NCBI GenBank assembly: GCA_015680685.1
Contig: MNCI01003795.1
Location: 369,025-433,024, forward strand
Origin: Gnetum montanum
Taxonomy: Eukaryota > Streptophyta > Gnetopsida > Gnetales > Gnetaceae
DNA: 64,000 nt
Reading direction: 5' to 3'
The notes beneath the pieces are model-generated. The model did no database searches. It saw nothing but the letters and a program-made list of their open reading frames with translations, and was not told the origin of the DNA. The position numbers and the translations under genes are program-made. This document shows, piece by piece, positions 11,066-24,013 of this stretch; position 1 is the first letter of the stretch; every line of letters begins with the position of its first letter.

Positions 11066-13830
11066 ATGGCTTCCAAAAGACATGTAGTAGAAGGATCCTC
11101 ACCACATGGAAGTAAAAGACCATGAGGTCAAGGTAGAGGACTAGTTAGAGAACAATGTCACAAGTGGAGTAGGAAGAATAATTCTTTAGCATTCATTAAT
11201 AAACACCTATTACTAAACAATCTACACATGCTAAGGTAAAAGTACCACCAACTCCAGAATAAGAACAACAACTCATGCTATCAGCCGAATGTTTGTAGGA
11301 AATCCAAGAGAATTCCATCATGTCCATAGTGATTATGGAATTCAATTTTGAACCATTCAGGAGCTTGAACTTGAAAAAATCTAGATCTAATTACAAGCCT
11401 CTCCTCTATGGCCAACTCTATCAAGAAATAGTGAGTGGTACCTGGGGAAAGTATATCAATTTTGGAAGAACAAATAAGATGATGCTAGTCCTAAGATTGA
11501 ATGAATCTTTGTGCCTTTTTCTATTGAAGCTATTGCAAAGGCACTTAATTCTCCAAATGTCAAAGCAAATGTAGCATAAATATGCACTAGATCTAACACT
11601 GACACAAAGAAGCTATGGCTGCAGAGAGCATATGGAAAATAGAATGAGAAGTATAGTGAAGTAACTATTAATGAGATTATCTATTTCAAGATCGAAACCT
11701 ACCATCTATTCCCTAGGAAAAGGCTTAATAGAAATTTCACCTATGCTTTCAAAGGAAGCATAATTCTCATGGGAAAATTCAATGTCAACATAGGAAATCT
11801 GTTCTCTTTAGAAATATAGAAAAGGTCTGAAGAAAATAAGGTAGGAAAAGTCACACTATCATTCCCTTGAATTATTAGGAAGTTGTACAAGCAAGTAGGG
11901 ATTCCGAGATATACAAATAATGTTATGAGGAAATCCTAGAATGCACACTATGCTGAGATGCCCAAAATAGTGCCACCAAAGATAGATCAACTTGAGAAAC
12001 TAGTAGACACTAAGAGAGTAGCAAGATCCAAAAAGCAAGTAAAATTCTAGGATCTAGACATAATAAGTAGGATCCAAAAGATCAACTTATATTGGTGATA
12101 GACTAGTCCAAGTGCTCCACTTGCATAATTAGATTACAAGCCTTCCATTAGCCACTTGCAGCAGATCGTAGAAATCATCAATTGGGGAATAAGAAAAGTT
12201 TTAGTATTGAAGTAAGAGATAACTTCATAAGACCTATAGTATCAATAGGACCTATGAGTGGTTAACTCTAATCACAAGTAGGAGAGGATGAAAATTGAAC
12301 ACAATAGATCTTAGGGAATGCTACATCTTTCTAGGTTATAATAGAAATTGAAGAAGCAACCATAATGATGGTAATGTAACACCAAGATGTAGTAGGAGTA
12401 GTAGAAGTAATATTTGATCACATTAAAGAATAATTAAACATTTCCATTGTGCCACCAACAAATATTACTAGAACTAGAGATGTTTGAAATGCTAGCTAGT
12501 ATGTCCATGACCCTAGCAAAACATGAAGATGTCCTTAATCAATTCTTGTAGATAACAAAGCAATGAAAAATCTCTTTCATATTCCTAGTAATATTATTAT
12601 AGTCTAGTTTTATTTGATTACAAAAAATGGAAAGATGATCATGATAGAGATAAGGGCAGAACATGTAGAAAATTAAGTGCAAAGATTACAAGTTGAATTA
12701 GTAGCCTTCAAAGTAGAAAAGACAAACCTTGCATAGTATATAGCCCCAAACCAGCTAGTTGCATTTAGAACAAAACAAGTGAGGATGCTCATAGCAAGGA
12801 ATGTTCAAGTAGAACTGGACCAGGTGAAGGCTATGTAAAATACATCAATGGTAGAAGCACAAAAATATGCACATGTCATAACCATAACTTCCTTAGAAGA
12901 AGAAAATAAGAAATGTGTTGTAGATAATACAAGGTTGACAAAAATTGAAAAGCAAGAAAATTTTCTTAAAGAAAGCATTCATCAACTACAATAATAGTCC
13001 ATCAAAGTTAACCATGACATGAATAGATTGGCTAGAGAAAATTGAACCTTATCAATGGAAGAAGTCCATGCAATTTGACAAAAATCAACAATTAAAATTA
13101 ATGTGTGAAAGAACGAAGCTAAGAAACATGAACAACTTAAAGAAAACTTAAGAGACCATGTGGGCATGTATAAGCAAATCAACAAAGAATAAATCTAGAT
13201 AGCCAAATCCAAGATTAGTTCAATCACAACACACATGCCTATTGGCAACCAATTCTAGATAGCCTAGCCCATGTCCACTAAGTTGAAGCAAATAATAAAT
13301 ATCTGTAGATTAAGGATCTCATAGAGTACATGGCATTAGCAAACCTTCGATATGCTAATCTAGCCATGTTAACAGTAGGTAGACTAAGAAATAAGCTAGA
13401 GCAATAGGTAGCTATCATGTATGCATTATACAAGAAGGAGTTTGAAAATAAAAAAGATGCCCAATAGAAACTACAAATTACAAACTCTAAACTCAAAGTA
13501 ATAAAAGCTAGCTATCAAGATCAAAAAGACATGAAAGAAAACCTAGCCTACACAATGACTAATTACCATGAATTGAGAAAGGTGTCTAAGATTTTTAAAG
13601 AAGAGAAAAGGCAATTCACAACTTGGTACATGAAAGCCAGTAAGATGTTTTCATAGCTACCATGCACATGGAAAGTACCGAAACCATCAAATATTGTAGA
13701 ATTCACATGGATGGTACATGATCCTAGATAAAAAAAAGACAAGCTTTAGACACTCCTCAACCATTACAAATTCTAGAAGCATAATGACAACTAAAAGAAA
13801 CCAATAGAGAAACCACCACAACTAGAAAAT
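11066..13830 (+). pseudogene. Third ORF of element A, copy 2 (decayed)
   Basis: Homologous along its length to copy 1. The start MASKRH parallels MAPKCS. ECL-x-EI and SIVIMEFNFE parallel ECVQAI and SVIVELKFK. The SEWYLGKVYQFWKN-like stretch parallels SWYLGETYLFW. Near 11690-11720 YFKIETYHLFPRKRL parallels the same block. A Lys/Glu-rich probable coiled coil (12300-13640) includes ANLRYANLAMLT, which is nearly identical in copy 1. Frequent stops plus some frameshifts. Because the end is not deleted, this copy gives the full length: about 900 codons, with a Gln/Pro/Thr-rich C-terminus near 13740-13830. The role of the protein is unknown. Confidence 0.7.
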
Positions 13831-14034
13831 TAAAGATTGCATTGATATCTATCATTTTTTTTTATTTTTGTTTTTGTTATCAATTGTATCCATCATGCTA
13901 TGCATGATAGTTTTATAAAATACCTCTCAAACCACACTGCAACATTCAGATTCAAGTAGTCATGTATATAAGTAGTTATATCAAGGTCTAAGTATACCTC
14001 CTAATTTTGTAAGGAATTCTATCCTCCTTTTATT

Positions 14035-14072
14035 TTAACTTGAGGATGAGTTTCTAGTCAGTTGTGGATATA
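14035..14072 (+). other. Polypurine tract region of element A
   Basis: ACTTGAGGATGAG, then GTTTCTAGTCAGTTGTGGATA, directly precedes the LTR start TGATAG. The parallel sequence before the element C LTR (minus strand, 44960-44927) is GCTTGAGAATGA, then GTCATGGAGGTA. The purine tract itself is decayed. Confidence 0.5.
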
Positions 14073-14970
14073 TGATAGAACCTATTTTTAATAGGCTACA
14101 ACATTTCATCTATGATATCATATCTATGACATCGTAGCTCTACATATGTCATTGTTGATATGATGTAGTGGGTCTTGTTCACCCCTATAAATACCAACAC
14201 TTGGTCACACTAATGAACAACTTTTATTATAGTCTTAGGAAAATTTTTACAGGTTTTTTTCTTCATAGTAATAGAGTGAATGCTCACAGTGTGATGTTGA
14301 ATAGTTGTACAAAATCTTTGTTCAAGTAGATTGTGCTTCAACACAGTTCATGAACAAAAATAAAGATCAATATTGTTCTCCACCATTGTAACATTAAACT
14401 TAGTATTTTATTTTCTACAAAGTCATTTTCTTTACTTAGTGTAATTTTCATGCTTACTTTATTTAATCCTTTACATTGCTTAAGTACTTTAGTTTTTCAT
14501 GTTCATTAGTAAGTTAAAATGAGTATAACTATTTTTCAGCGTATAAGTGCAATCATTTGCTAATCCTAGTAGTGTTATTGCTTCATTCACCTAGTAGCAT
14601 AATACTTGGTAACCCAATGATGATTTCATGAACCCAAGACATGTATGGCCAACTAGGAATGGTTACTCATTACCATGAGATAGAGTAGATTTATATTTCT
14701 ATCATCACTTATATATTTAGATTTTATTATCACTTTCATCATGTTTGTACTTAGGAGTAACATGAGCCAAAAACATCAAGATATCATATGCCTCCCTTAG
14801 AGTTAAACCATATACTTGTACTTCACTAACTTGAAGTGGGAAGACAATGATCATGAACTGATTATCAACTTCTAGCATACTTACATTGTCCATTCATAGA
14901 GTATGATCTAGTCCTACATTTGCACTCATGAATTCTATGGTAGCATGTTGGGATACCCAACCACTCATCA
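14073..14970 (+). repeat. 3' LTR of element A (complete, 898 bp)
   Basis: Starts TGAT and ends ATCA, inverted termini shared with element C. The 3' half matches 2986-3444. A TATA box lies at 14186-14193, 113 bp from the start, and a possible polyadenylation signal AATAAA at 14359-14364. It is followed by GATGC without a primer site, so this is the downstream LTR. Confidence 0.8.
14186..14193 (+). promoter_or_regulatory. TATA box in the element A LTR
   Basis: TATAAATA, 113 bp from the LTR start. Both element C LTRs have TATAAATA at about the same distance (108 and 97 bp), which supports a conserved U3/R boundary near 14215-14220. Confidence 0.55.
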
Positions 14971-15240
14971 GATGCATTATATTATATCTACCATTGTCCA
15001 CTATTCATTCATATGAAAATCTAATTCATATCATGTCAACTTAAATAAACTAATACATTTCAAGTTATGTATTCGTAGAAACTCTAATAAAAATAATTTG
15101 ATCCTATTAGAGAAATATTCCTATTACTTCAACATAACTAAAGTAGAAAAAAATCTTGTTGGATTTTCATATTATCCTCAAATATAAGAGAGTTAATATC
15201 AACTTGTAATTTGATACTCAAAAATTTGACACATAGCTTA
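14971..15240. other. Unassigned AT-rich sequence after element A
   Basis: Nothing recognised on either strand. Confidence 0.3.
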
Positions 15241-15249
15241 TGCATTATC

Positions 15250-17720
15250 ATTCATGTTCTACCAATATAATATTATCTCTGGAAAAGCCTATAAATTTTC
15301 TAAAAATTTTTCAAGTAATTTATTTTTTTGATCTACTCTAGCTTGTCATTTTTCTAAAGGCCTTCCATCACCTCATTCCATATATTAATGTGGAATTCAA
15401 TGTAATCTATAATCATTGTTATGTGCTTTGCTTAATCAAATGTTATATCCAAGATCTTTGGTTCATCTCCAAGAATACTTGAATATCCACTACTTCTTTT
15501 CCATAGCTTGAATGATTCATAACAATTTTTTTCCTAATATTTCTTTTTCATATCATAATAGGAATATCATTCTCTAGGTATAATATTATATAATGAATAT
15601 GTTATGTTCCACAAAGATTCTTTACTTGATTTGATATATATCCTTCTATGAATTCCTTCAAGTCATATACCATATCAATGTAATATGGAGTGTAGTTTCC
15701 TTCACTATCTTAATCTATAACATCATACATATCCATAAGTTCTAGTAGAGAAATGAAGTTCTTGTTTCACATATCCATTAATAGTCTTTTAAATCTTCCA
15801 TCGATACCCTCATGCGCAATCCCTACCAAAAGGAAGCTCAACTCTATAATGTTATAAATTCTTGTTATCATAAGTAATAATAAGTAAAGAAAATTATATT
15901 TATTTTTATCATCTCCTTTGTATTTAATCACTTATAGAAAAAGTGTATCAAGTAATGGCTTAAAAGAAAATTTTGAATTATTTTCATCCAAATCATCTAA
16001 ATGATACTCTTCTCCATGTACCATTTCTAAATAATTGAGCAATCTTGTCATAACTAAACATCTCTTGGAATTAAATATTTTATTCATAATATCACCATAC
16101 CTATTAATAGGGTCATCCTCTAAATCCTTCAAGAACTTTGATAATGATGCAATGGTAAATGAACTAAAGTGTCTTAAACCTATATATCCCTACCATTTAA
16201 TTAGAATTCTTGTAAGGAAGATTTGGAACCTCTCTTTTTTAAGAACTCCCTTAAGTAAAATTTACATTTTTGGTAATGAATTTTTTGACTTATCCATTGT
16301 ATCATGAATGATGCTTAGCTAATTATGAAACCACCTTACTGCTAGATCTCTATGAATTTAGTATGTGTTCATGCATATAGTTACATAATCATACTGATTT
16401 TAAAACTCTCTTTAAATTCTATCTTTTTCCAAAGGGTCCTTTGTACATTTCCTTCTTTTGATTAACATATGAAAACATCTACAAATTAAGAAATCATTTG
16501 TTCTACTAAAAGGTTATATTTGGATAATATTTTCTAAAAATCTTTCATAACTAATTTTTTTCATTAGTTGTAAATCTAGATCAGCTAATTTAGGATTAAT
16601 GTAAATTTTGAGTAGAATACATTAACTCATAGTCATAAGAAATATTTTAATTGGTTCAAATGTTTCATCTCTCATAACTTGTATACCTTTTAATGATGAC
16701 TAGTCAACCATATCATCAACAATTCTTTCAAAAATAATTATTGTTGTAATCTTGCTAGATCTTGATATTATCATTCTAGTGTTTTCATGCTCAAAGAATA
16801 CATGTCCATCCTTTAAATTACATAAATGATTATAAAATATACTACTCAAAATCCCATGAATTTTATGCCAAACCCTCTTGTAAATGTTAATTCCAAAATA
16901 TTTCATTAGCTTCAATACACAACTTCCATTCTAGATAACATGATTTGATTCAAATTCATATATAATGTATGAACTTTGATCATTAGCATTCATTGCATGC
17001 ATCATTTATGAAGTCCTTCTAATACCATCCATTGTAATATTATGCATATAGTTCTACCTAAAAATAATTAATACATAATATAAATAGAAACTTATTAGGA
17101 TTTAGATATTAATGTTCTAACATAGTTTTTTTTAATCAATATGTCCATCCTTTTTGTTATTCTTGAAAGATCTCTTTTCTATGAATGCATTGCAAATAGG
17201 ATGCATTAGCCTACTATTGATTGGATTAATAAATTCAATTTCTAGCCAAATATTAATCTTAGTAAGATTAGGCATACAACTTCATAGAAAATAGAAGTAT
17301 TAGAAATTCAAGATATCATATATACAATCCTTCCTTTATACTATATTTAAGAGAATATTATGGGAGAACAAAGAAAATTCCTATCATTACTCATTAATTA
17401 ATTCAATATAAAAATCAATCTGATTATTAGATAGTCAAATAATATAGTAATCAGTCATGCTTTCTAAATCACATCTTAACTCCATTCTATGTTTTATTCA
17501 TGAATATACCATAGTATCTTCTATCTATGCTCTATATATCATCTCATCCATAAGGAATCCTTCCTTTTTACATTCATGTTTTAACAACATCTTTTTCCAA
17601 ATAATTTACCACATCTTTTCCCTATATCATTTGATAAGGAGTCAATATTCAACCTCTATGAATATAAATAAATATAATGGAATAATTATTTTAATATCTC
17701 ATCATAAGGATTAAATATTG
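15250..17720 (-). pseudogene. Unrecognised decayed gene, at least two coding blocks
   Basis: On the minus strand one frame runs from about 16960 down to 15640 (about 440 codons), interrupted only by stops, most explainable by single transitions. It includes LMKYFGINIYKRVWHKIHGI, FEHENTRMIISRSSK, FERIVDDMVD, NPKLADLDLQLMKKISYERF, INRYGDIMNKIFNSKRCL, LLNYLEMVHGEEYHLDDLDE, IELSFLLVGIAHEGIDGRFK and YYIDMVYDLKEFIEGYISNQ. Upstream, after a possible intron with acceptor TATTTTTAG near 17054, a second block at 17290-17140 reads NLTKINIWLEIEFINPINSR. Weaker coding-like readings continue to about 17720 and down to about 15250. The protein is charged and helical with few hydrophobic stretches. I do not recognise the family. 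It contains no retrotransposon, transposase or helicase motif that I can see. A captured or relict host gene is as likely as an unknown transposon gene. Confidence 0.45.
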
Positions 17721-18059
17721 TAAGGACAACTTCAAATAATACATAGTCTAAAATATTAGTATATAATAAGATATGCATATGTTATCATTATAATAACATT
17801 AAATATAAATGTAGATCTTATATGTATCATTCATTTTGTCATAGATATTCATAATGAAAAAATCATTTATTCTCTATTCTAGATTACCATGCATGACATT
17901 TAACCTAAATTAGTTCATCATCACTAAACCATGTGCTATGAAGAAATCTCTATGAATTAAATAGTTAACATATATAAAGATCACTAAGATTTCATAACTT
18001 GAAACATGCATGATCAAGCGTCCAATCTCAATCATGCATGAAACACCACCAAAAATTCA
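17721..18059. repeat. Flank of element B with a unit of the 103-bp array
   Basis: AT-rich sequence. From about 17895 to 18045 it contains a sequence related to the array at 35250-36070: CTATGAATTAAATAGTT, then ATTTCATAACTTGAAACATG, then ATGCATGATCAAGCG and ATCATGCATGA. This suggests element B and its associated sequence landed inside this array. Confidence 0.45.
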
Positions 18060-18862
18060 TGTTGTAAATTGTAACCTTCATTTCCCAACTTCAGGTAAGA
18101 TTTTATTATAAATGTAAGATTTGTAGTCCATGAGCTACAATCTTGCATACATTGGATTTTTGGGCTAAACAATGCCTTATAACTTCTTGTTGCCTCACAT
18201 CCCAAGTGGAAAAAGTTACCTCATTTCTATATTTGGGCTTGGGAAGGCTGAAAATTCCTTGGGAATGGCCAAAATTGGTATTTTCATGGGTTTTTGTAGA
18301 GGTATAGCCTCAACTACACTAGAACCATCTACCCCCAGTGTAGATGAAATTGATGGGTTTTTCCATCTCTAACTCAACATAGTCACCACAAAAATTGATG
18401 GGATTTTCCATCTCCAACCCAGCATAGTCACCACAAAACCCAGCATAGATGTAGCATTGGAATTATTGAGATTTTCCATTTTCATTTCAATTTCCATTTT
18501 CCCAATAATGGCCAATGTAGTTACCCCAAGTCTTAAGCAATTGTAGCAAGGGAAACATAGACAACATTTTCCATAGTTTCTAGCAGTTTCTGTAGTTGCC
18601 AACATTTTTGACATTTACGACATTTCCCATAGTTACCAACATTTTCCAACAACTTCAGCATAGTGCATTGAGGTTAGCATAGTTGGTAGGATGTCAACAT
18701 AGTAAATAGATGGGCTTTGATATCTATGGTGTATTCCAAACTTACTATAAATGGAAACTATGCTAAAAATTGCAATAGTTACCACCCACCTACAAATACA
18801 CATCAATCTATCAATAATCATGAAAATGATGTGTAGATCCCACAAATAGTAATTCCACATCT
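18060..18862 (+). repeat. Left LTR of element B, with internal expansion
   Basis: 18060-18365 matches 34064-34390 closely, and 18690-18862 matches 34405-34566. Between them this copy has an extra 300 bp made of degenerate CAGCATAGTCACCAC-type units (18366-18690). Sequence corresponding to the TATA box, R, U5 and primer site (34567-34710) is absent, and gag follows directly. Confidence 0.75.
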
Positions 18863-18899
18863 TAGACTACAAAAATTATGGATTTCTAGCAAGACAATC

Positions 18900-20840
18900 C
18901 CATTAGTCCTATGGTACCACCACTAACTCTTCCCCCTTATGTTCCCATTCCATAGTGTACCAAGTACAACAACGAAGGCGACCCCAACTTCCATCTCATA
19001 ACCTTTCGTTCCAAGTACTTGTTACTACAAGCTTGGCCACACCCAATCATAAGAATCTTCCCTACATCTCTTATGAGAAAAGCCCTTGACTAGTACTTTG
19101 CTTTGCCAAGAGGATCCATATCCTCTTTGGAAGGCCTAATTTTGCAATTCGTTAACAATTTTAAGTATAACTTGAATCCTAATACCATCCTTAACCAACT
19201 AATGAGGGTGAAGTAAGGATCCCTTAAACTAGTGCAAATGTTCATCCAATGGTGGAATGCTTTGCTAAATAAAATTTTGGAGATGATAGCTAAGACCCAC
19301 TTTCTAACTATATTCAAGGGAATAGTTAATGACTTCATCAAGTCAAAATTGTATTACCTTGATCCATGGTCACTTAGTTAGGCCTTTTCTCAAACCAAAA
19401 ACATAGAGGATGCCATGAAAGCTAGCCATGACCCTACCTATATGGCATATAAAAACCAACATGCACAAAAGTACAAGGAGAGGAGAAGGCAAAACAATGT
19501 AGTGGTGACCACTATGGAAAAAGAAAAAAAAAACAACCACCAAGGGGTCTAGAACTAACAAACTTAAGGCCCATTCTAACAACAATAATCAACCTTCAAT
19601 GTTTGGGGCCTCTGCATCAACTATTTCAAGGTTTGAATTTGAGCAAAAATACTAAACCAAATACACTAGGTTATCTTTAAAGGCATCAGAAGTATTAGAC
19701 CAACTATTAAAGAGTGGGAGGATACAATATAAGTAAATGACTGAAAATGCTTGTAAGAGGCATGAGAGGCTTTGTGAAAAAGCCAAAGACCCCACTCAAG
19801 CAACCAAATATGATCCTCTAGTACCTATATATTTTAATCTTGACCACTTTTTCCACTATCATTAGTTTCTAGGCCATGATACTAATTTTTTCATCACATT
19901 AAAAGATAACCTGCAAAAGATGATAGATAGAAGTGAGTTGGTTCTTGATACCTCAAACCTAGTTAGACCTTAAAACTAGTTGATTCATTTTTATAAGGAT
20001 CCATTAAATGCCAATAATAGTCCATACACCATAGCAACATTAAATGTTAACCATGACCCAAGGCCTATGAGGAAACCATTTGTGATTAGGGTACCTCCTC
20101 GTAATGAAAGGGGTCCTTGAACTTTGAAAAGTTTAAGGCCCCTCTTTGTTGTAAGGGTTCCATCACCAATAGCCCCCAAAAGAGCCTTTCATAATCATAT
20201 TACCTCCCCTTACCATTACAACCAAGTCCACCCATACAATTGAATAATGATTTTCCATGGTGTCTAATGCAACAACTTCTTCTTCCCAACCAACCAATAA
20301 CAACAAAAAGTCACCAAAAAAATAATGAAAGAAGTGTGCACAAAATCCTAAAAGCAAGAATGATAAGAAAGCTAATGGATTTATGGAAGTGGATCCATCA
20401 AAGCCCACCTCCATCTCATCCATACCCATGACCTCTACAATGCAGGCTTCTTTAACTAGTAAAGCATGGAAAGATCCCAAACATTAAGAGAAAAGAACAA
20501 CCTAAACACAAAGTTTCCATTTTGTGGTGCATAGAGGAAGTTAATAATAATAGGAATGAAAAATCCATATCCAATAACAAAGACTTTCTAAATGAGATGG
20601 AACAGGTCAAGTAGTCACTAAAATAGAAAAATACAACCTTGAGCATGTATGACCTAGTTATGACTTCTACTGCATACCACAAAGCATTAGTTAAGATGTT
20701 GACTTCCATCCCTATTAGTGAAGACATCCCCACTAATGAAGAATCTATCCATGTGATGATGATACCTTCTTCACCTAGGGAAGCAATGTCAACATCACTA
20801 GTGTTTCACAATAGTGAAATCAAGACTAATCCCAAAAATA
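18900..20840 (+). pseudogene. gag: gag of element B
   Basis: Gag polyprotein of a Tat-type element. The N-terminal motif is LPPYVPIP, then YNNEGDPNFHLITFRSKYL, PHPIIRIFPTSLMRKALD-x-YFALPRGSI, LILQFVNNFKYNLNP and WWNALLNKI, the standard retrotransposon capsid pattern with spacing typical of Tat gag. A Lys/Arg-rich stretch around 19480-19560 is followed by a second conserved block (about 19790-20100) with DHFFHYH-like, DRSELVLDTS and PYTIATLNVNHDPRP. The C-terminal part (20350-20800) is Ser/Thr/Pro-rich. Stops are frequent and some frames shift. Confidence 0.7.
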
Positions 20841-21480
20841 GTGAGGCAACCAAGGCATCCCTCTTTATAACAATATGGGTAGGACAATATAAAGTCCGTA
20901 GTGTCATGTTTACAAAGGGGCAGAAACAAACATGATACCTTATACCATTGTTGAGTGTTTGGGCATAACATAGAAAATGAAACACACAATGACTTTAGCC
21001 CTTAAATCCTTTAATGAATCATGGGTTATTATCAAAGGATTCATCTCCTTAGATTTTGTGGTAGGGGAATAATTCCCCATAACAAAAAACTTCTTGGTGG
21101 TAGAGGAAATACCAAGATTCATCCTTATCTTGGAAATGCCTTAGCTAGCTCAATTATAAGTTGTATCTTCACCTATCCACCAAGAAATTTACCTATCTTA
21201 TGAAGGAGGTGAAATAATCATTCACAATGATAGTTTAGTTCCCCTAGCAGTTAACAATATTGATGTAGAATAGGGATTTGAAGTGGAGTTTTAGGAAGAA
21301 ACTCTTGTCATTAGCCACGAAATCGAGGAGCCTAAAGTTGCAAAAAAGGCCAAGACCAATAATGATAAACCTATTGATGCACCATGGGGAGAGCTCCCCA
21401 TTAACATCATTAATGAAGGTGATGGGGAATATAAGCTTGTGCAATATATACTGTATTCATTTGCCAATATTTCAAAGATT
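20840..21480 (+). pseudogene. Protease region of element B
   Basis: ASLFITIWVGQYKVRSVMF followed by TKGQKQ occupies the place of the retropepsin strand and its VMID-x-GSALN-type catalytic loop; the catalytic Asp is not preserved. Downstream, LALKSFNESWVIIKGFISLD and then a VVGE/FLVVEE/ILILEMP series match the second half of the protease (about 21000-21150). A Glu/Lys-rich tail reads to about 21480. Open readings of 60-100 codons remain. Confidence 0.55.
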
Positions 21481-22179
21481 AGAAAACATTTGCAAAAGTA
21501 AAGTGTACCCTTGATCCTCCTACCCTATGCACTTGTAATCATGTAGTCATATGTACTTATAGCATGTTAGCCTAGTTTACATTTCACCTATTTGTGCCAT
21601 TTTACCTTTGCTTTATGTTAAATTTACATTTTCATATAGCTTAAATTTTACTTTGGTTTTGCATTTTTACTTTTAAAGCCTTTTATTTTTGTTAAAAAAA
21701 TGTTATAAAAACTTTAAAACTAGAAAAAATCCATAATTTTTTTTTATCATATGGCCTACTAAGGTCTTAAATTGGGAAAAATGTGAGGGCCTTCCATGGC
21801 CTAAAACTGGAAAACAACCTTTTAAACTTACTTCTGTTTCAATCTACAATCTTATTTCCTAGCTAATATTTGCCTTTTTATGACATCATAACCATATGAG
21901 ATAGCCAATGAGGCCTTAAACCATAGCTATAACATAAAATCATGAGATCATAATAAAACCATAATGCTAGAACAATATTACCAAAAGTGAAAATTAACCT
22001 TAAAATTAAAATGTCTACAATGTAATAACCAAAGCTACATGGTATGGAGAAATGTTAAACAATAAGCCAAAAATAATAAAACCATCCACAACTAAATATT
22101 TGGCTAATAGTAGCCTCAATAACATCAAAATCAAATGTGACCAACAATAAGAACAATTAAGAATAGATAATGGGTAATG
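21481..22179. other. Non-coding spacer after the protease of element B
   Basis: T-rich then A-rich sequence without protein-like readings. It lies between the protease (plus) and the end of the antisense gene (minus). ATATGGCCTAC, then AAGGTCTTAAATTGGG at 21751-21775 and AGGGCCTTCCATGGCCTAA at 21785-21803 are short imperfect repeats. No terminator was recognised. Confidence 0.35.
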
Positions 22180-23179
22180 CTAGGTGGCCTCTAGAGGAGG
22201 TGGTGGAGGGTCATTTTCACCCTCATAGCTGAGGTCCCCAATATCGGCTAGTCTCTATAACACGATAACATAAGGCCAATTAGTAATTAACACATAATAA
22301 GACTATGTCAATAACTTAAACAAAAGAATAAACCATAGCAAAACTTATATAAGCAAACCTAAGAGGGTTCTAGACTATCATATTCCATGGGGAAAGTCTA
22401 AAGACCAACCTCCAGATGGTGGAGGAGCTAGTCTTCAATCATGTCAGCCTAGTGTACATCCCCAAGATTAACACTAGTGAGGATGTTTCTCTTGTTGACA
22501 TCACTCCATGTAGGAGGCTCATGTGAGAAGGTTGCGGTGGTTACCTCCTCTAAGGTAGTAATCATCTAACAAATAGGGGAGTTAGCCACAACCATAGTCT
22601 CTGAATAATTTGTAGACATCCTTTGCATGGATCCCTTCATAAATAAGTTCAATTGGCACCATCTTGTAGCTTCATCCTACAACCACTCAAGGTAGGCATC
22701 CCACTCAACCTTATACTATCTCTTGTGATCCTTTTGCACTTAGCCTTACTTAAGGATCCAAGTGCAATAGTCCTATCATCCATCAACCTTGCAATTTAGA
22801 ACATCCATTTGAAGCTTCTATTTTACTACCTCTCTAGCAAGGGCAACCTTTCCATGAATAATATTCCAATAGCATGCCCAAGTTATTTCCTTTGTATGCA
22901 AGGGATCCCTATTGGTCACTTAAGCCTCCATGAACTCATTGCAATACTTGAGATACTTCACCTCATCCATCAACTTCTTTTTCCCTCTCTTTAACACCAC
23001 AACTTGTTCCCACAAGAACTCATTTGAGAGTTTACAATCTGACAACGATTTTGTACATGAGGGTGCACGTAAAGTTGTACCCTCGTACAACTTATGTGTA
23101 ACATTTATCATATTAGAAGGTAGGGAAGGTAATGCATCAATCTTTATAGCTTGGTTAGGATCCCATCTAAACTTAGGCA

Positions 23180-23320
23180 CTGCAAATGATAGCAAATAAA
23201 AAAATTAGGCAAATAAAACTAGTTAACAACTAAAAATGAAAAACAACAAAAACTATATAACCATTAAAACAAAATGAAAATAAAAAACATGTGAACAACA
23301 AAGGAAAAATGCATTAGGAC
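23180..23320 (-). other. Intron 5 of the antisense gene
   Basis: Acceptor TTTGCTATCATTTGCAG ends at 23180 and is a near-ideal plant 3' splice site. The donor GTCCTA (23320) is weak and probably mutated. The codon GAG, then G joined to TG (Val), keeps the frame across the junction. Confidence 0.5.
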
Positions 23321-24013
23321 CCTCATAAACTTCTAAAGATACTTGTTGCAATAGGTTAATCATGTCTTCATCTACATTCTACATGAACTTAATCTTATCA
23401 GGGGTATCCACCCATGGTTGCATGGGGAATGTAGAGGTGGAAGCATTAACCTAAGGCTTCAGAGCTACAACAAGAATAATAAGCAATCAATAACTAATGA
23501 CCAAGACTAAAAATAATAACATATAAAACTAGAAATCATAAGTACCTAATAGGGGATATATCTCTCTAGCCTATAGAACCTAGAACTAGCTTAGAGAGAA
23601 TCCCTTGTTACCATGACAAGTCTTTAACCACTTATCAACTTCCTCCTAGTGATTCATCTCCTTCCCTGCTTTGGTGATAATCATCATGCAATCATTGGAA
23701 ACACAAAAGAGATCATTGAAGATGGATTCATTAACATCGAAGGGTATAATCACACTATGAATATGGGTGACAAACCTCTTGACTCCTTTGCTAGAGGAGT
23801 CAATGATGTTAATCATTTTTGCAATGGAAATGATGGGGCTTGGGGCCATGAAGATGTCAAGCAAGCCTGCATGAACAATCCTTACTTGAATAGCCTTGGA
23901 TGCCTGATTATCCAACTAATATTGGGTAGGTTCCATCTTATCTAACATGAGGATTAACATCTCCTTAGTGCATCCTGAAGTGATTATAGCCACTTAAGCT
24001 GATGGCACAACCC

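Larger units (their letters stand above)
2986..14970 (+). mobile_element. Element A: Athila-like Ty3/gypsy LTR retrotransposon, decayed
   Basis: The order is truncated 5' LTR (2986-3444), primer binding site, gag (3936-5760), protease (about 6720-6860), the end of RT with RNase H (6890-7560), integrase (7790-8740), a 2.3-kb spacer, the third ORF (11066-13830), a purine-rich tract and the 3' LTR (14073-14970). Integrase after RNase H places it in Ty3/gypsy. A tRNA-Asp-type primer site, a single RNase H and a large ORF after integrase fit the Athila branch. No target duplication can be read because the 5' LTR start is missing. The RT catalytic domain is deleted, so this copy cannot have encoded its own mobility for a long time. 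Confidence 0.8.

Noticed and set aside
16035-16307. Plus-strand reading of 90 codons
   Set aside because: Lies opposite the minus-strand gene relic, which has the longer and more protein-like frame.
20163-20733. Two minus-strand readings with Leu/Phe-rich stretches
   Set aside because: Shadows of the gag region of element B on the plus strand.
22930-23199. Plus-strand open reading of about 90 codons
   Set aside because: Mirror of exon 6 of the antisense gene; the minus strand has the protein-like sequence and splice sites.
23649-23945. Plus-strand open reading of about 98 codons
   Set aside because: Mirror of exon 4 of the antisense gene; no family features of its own.
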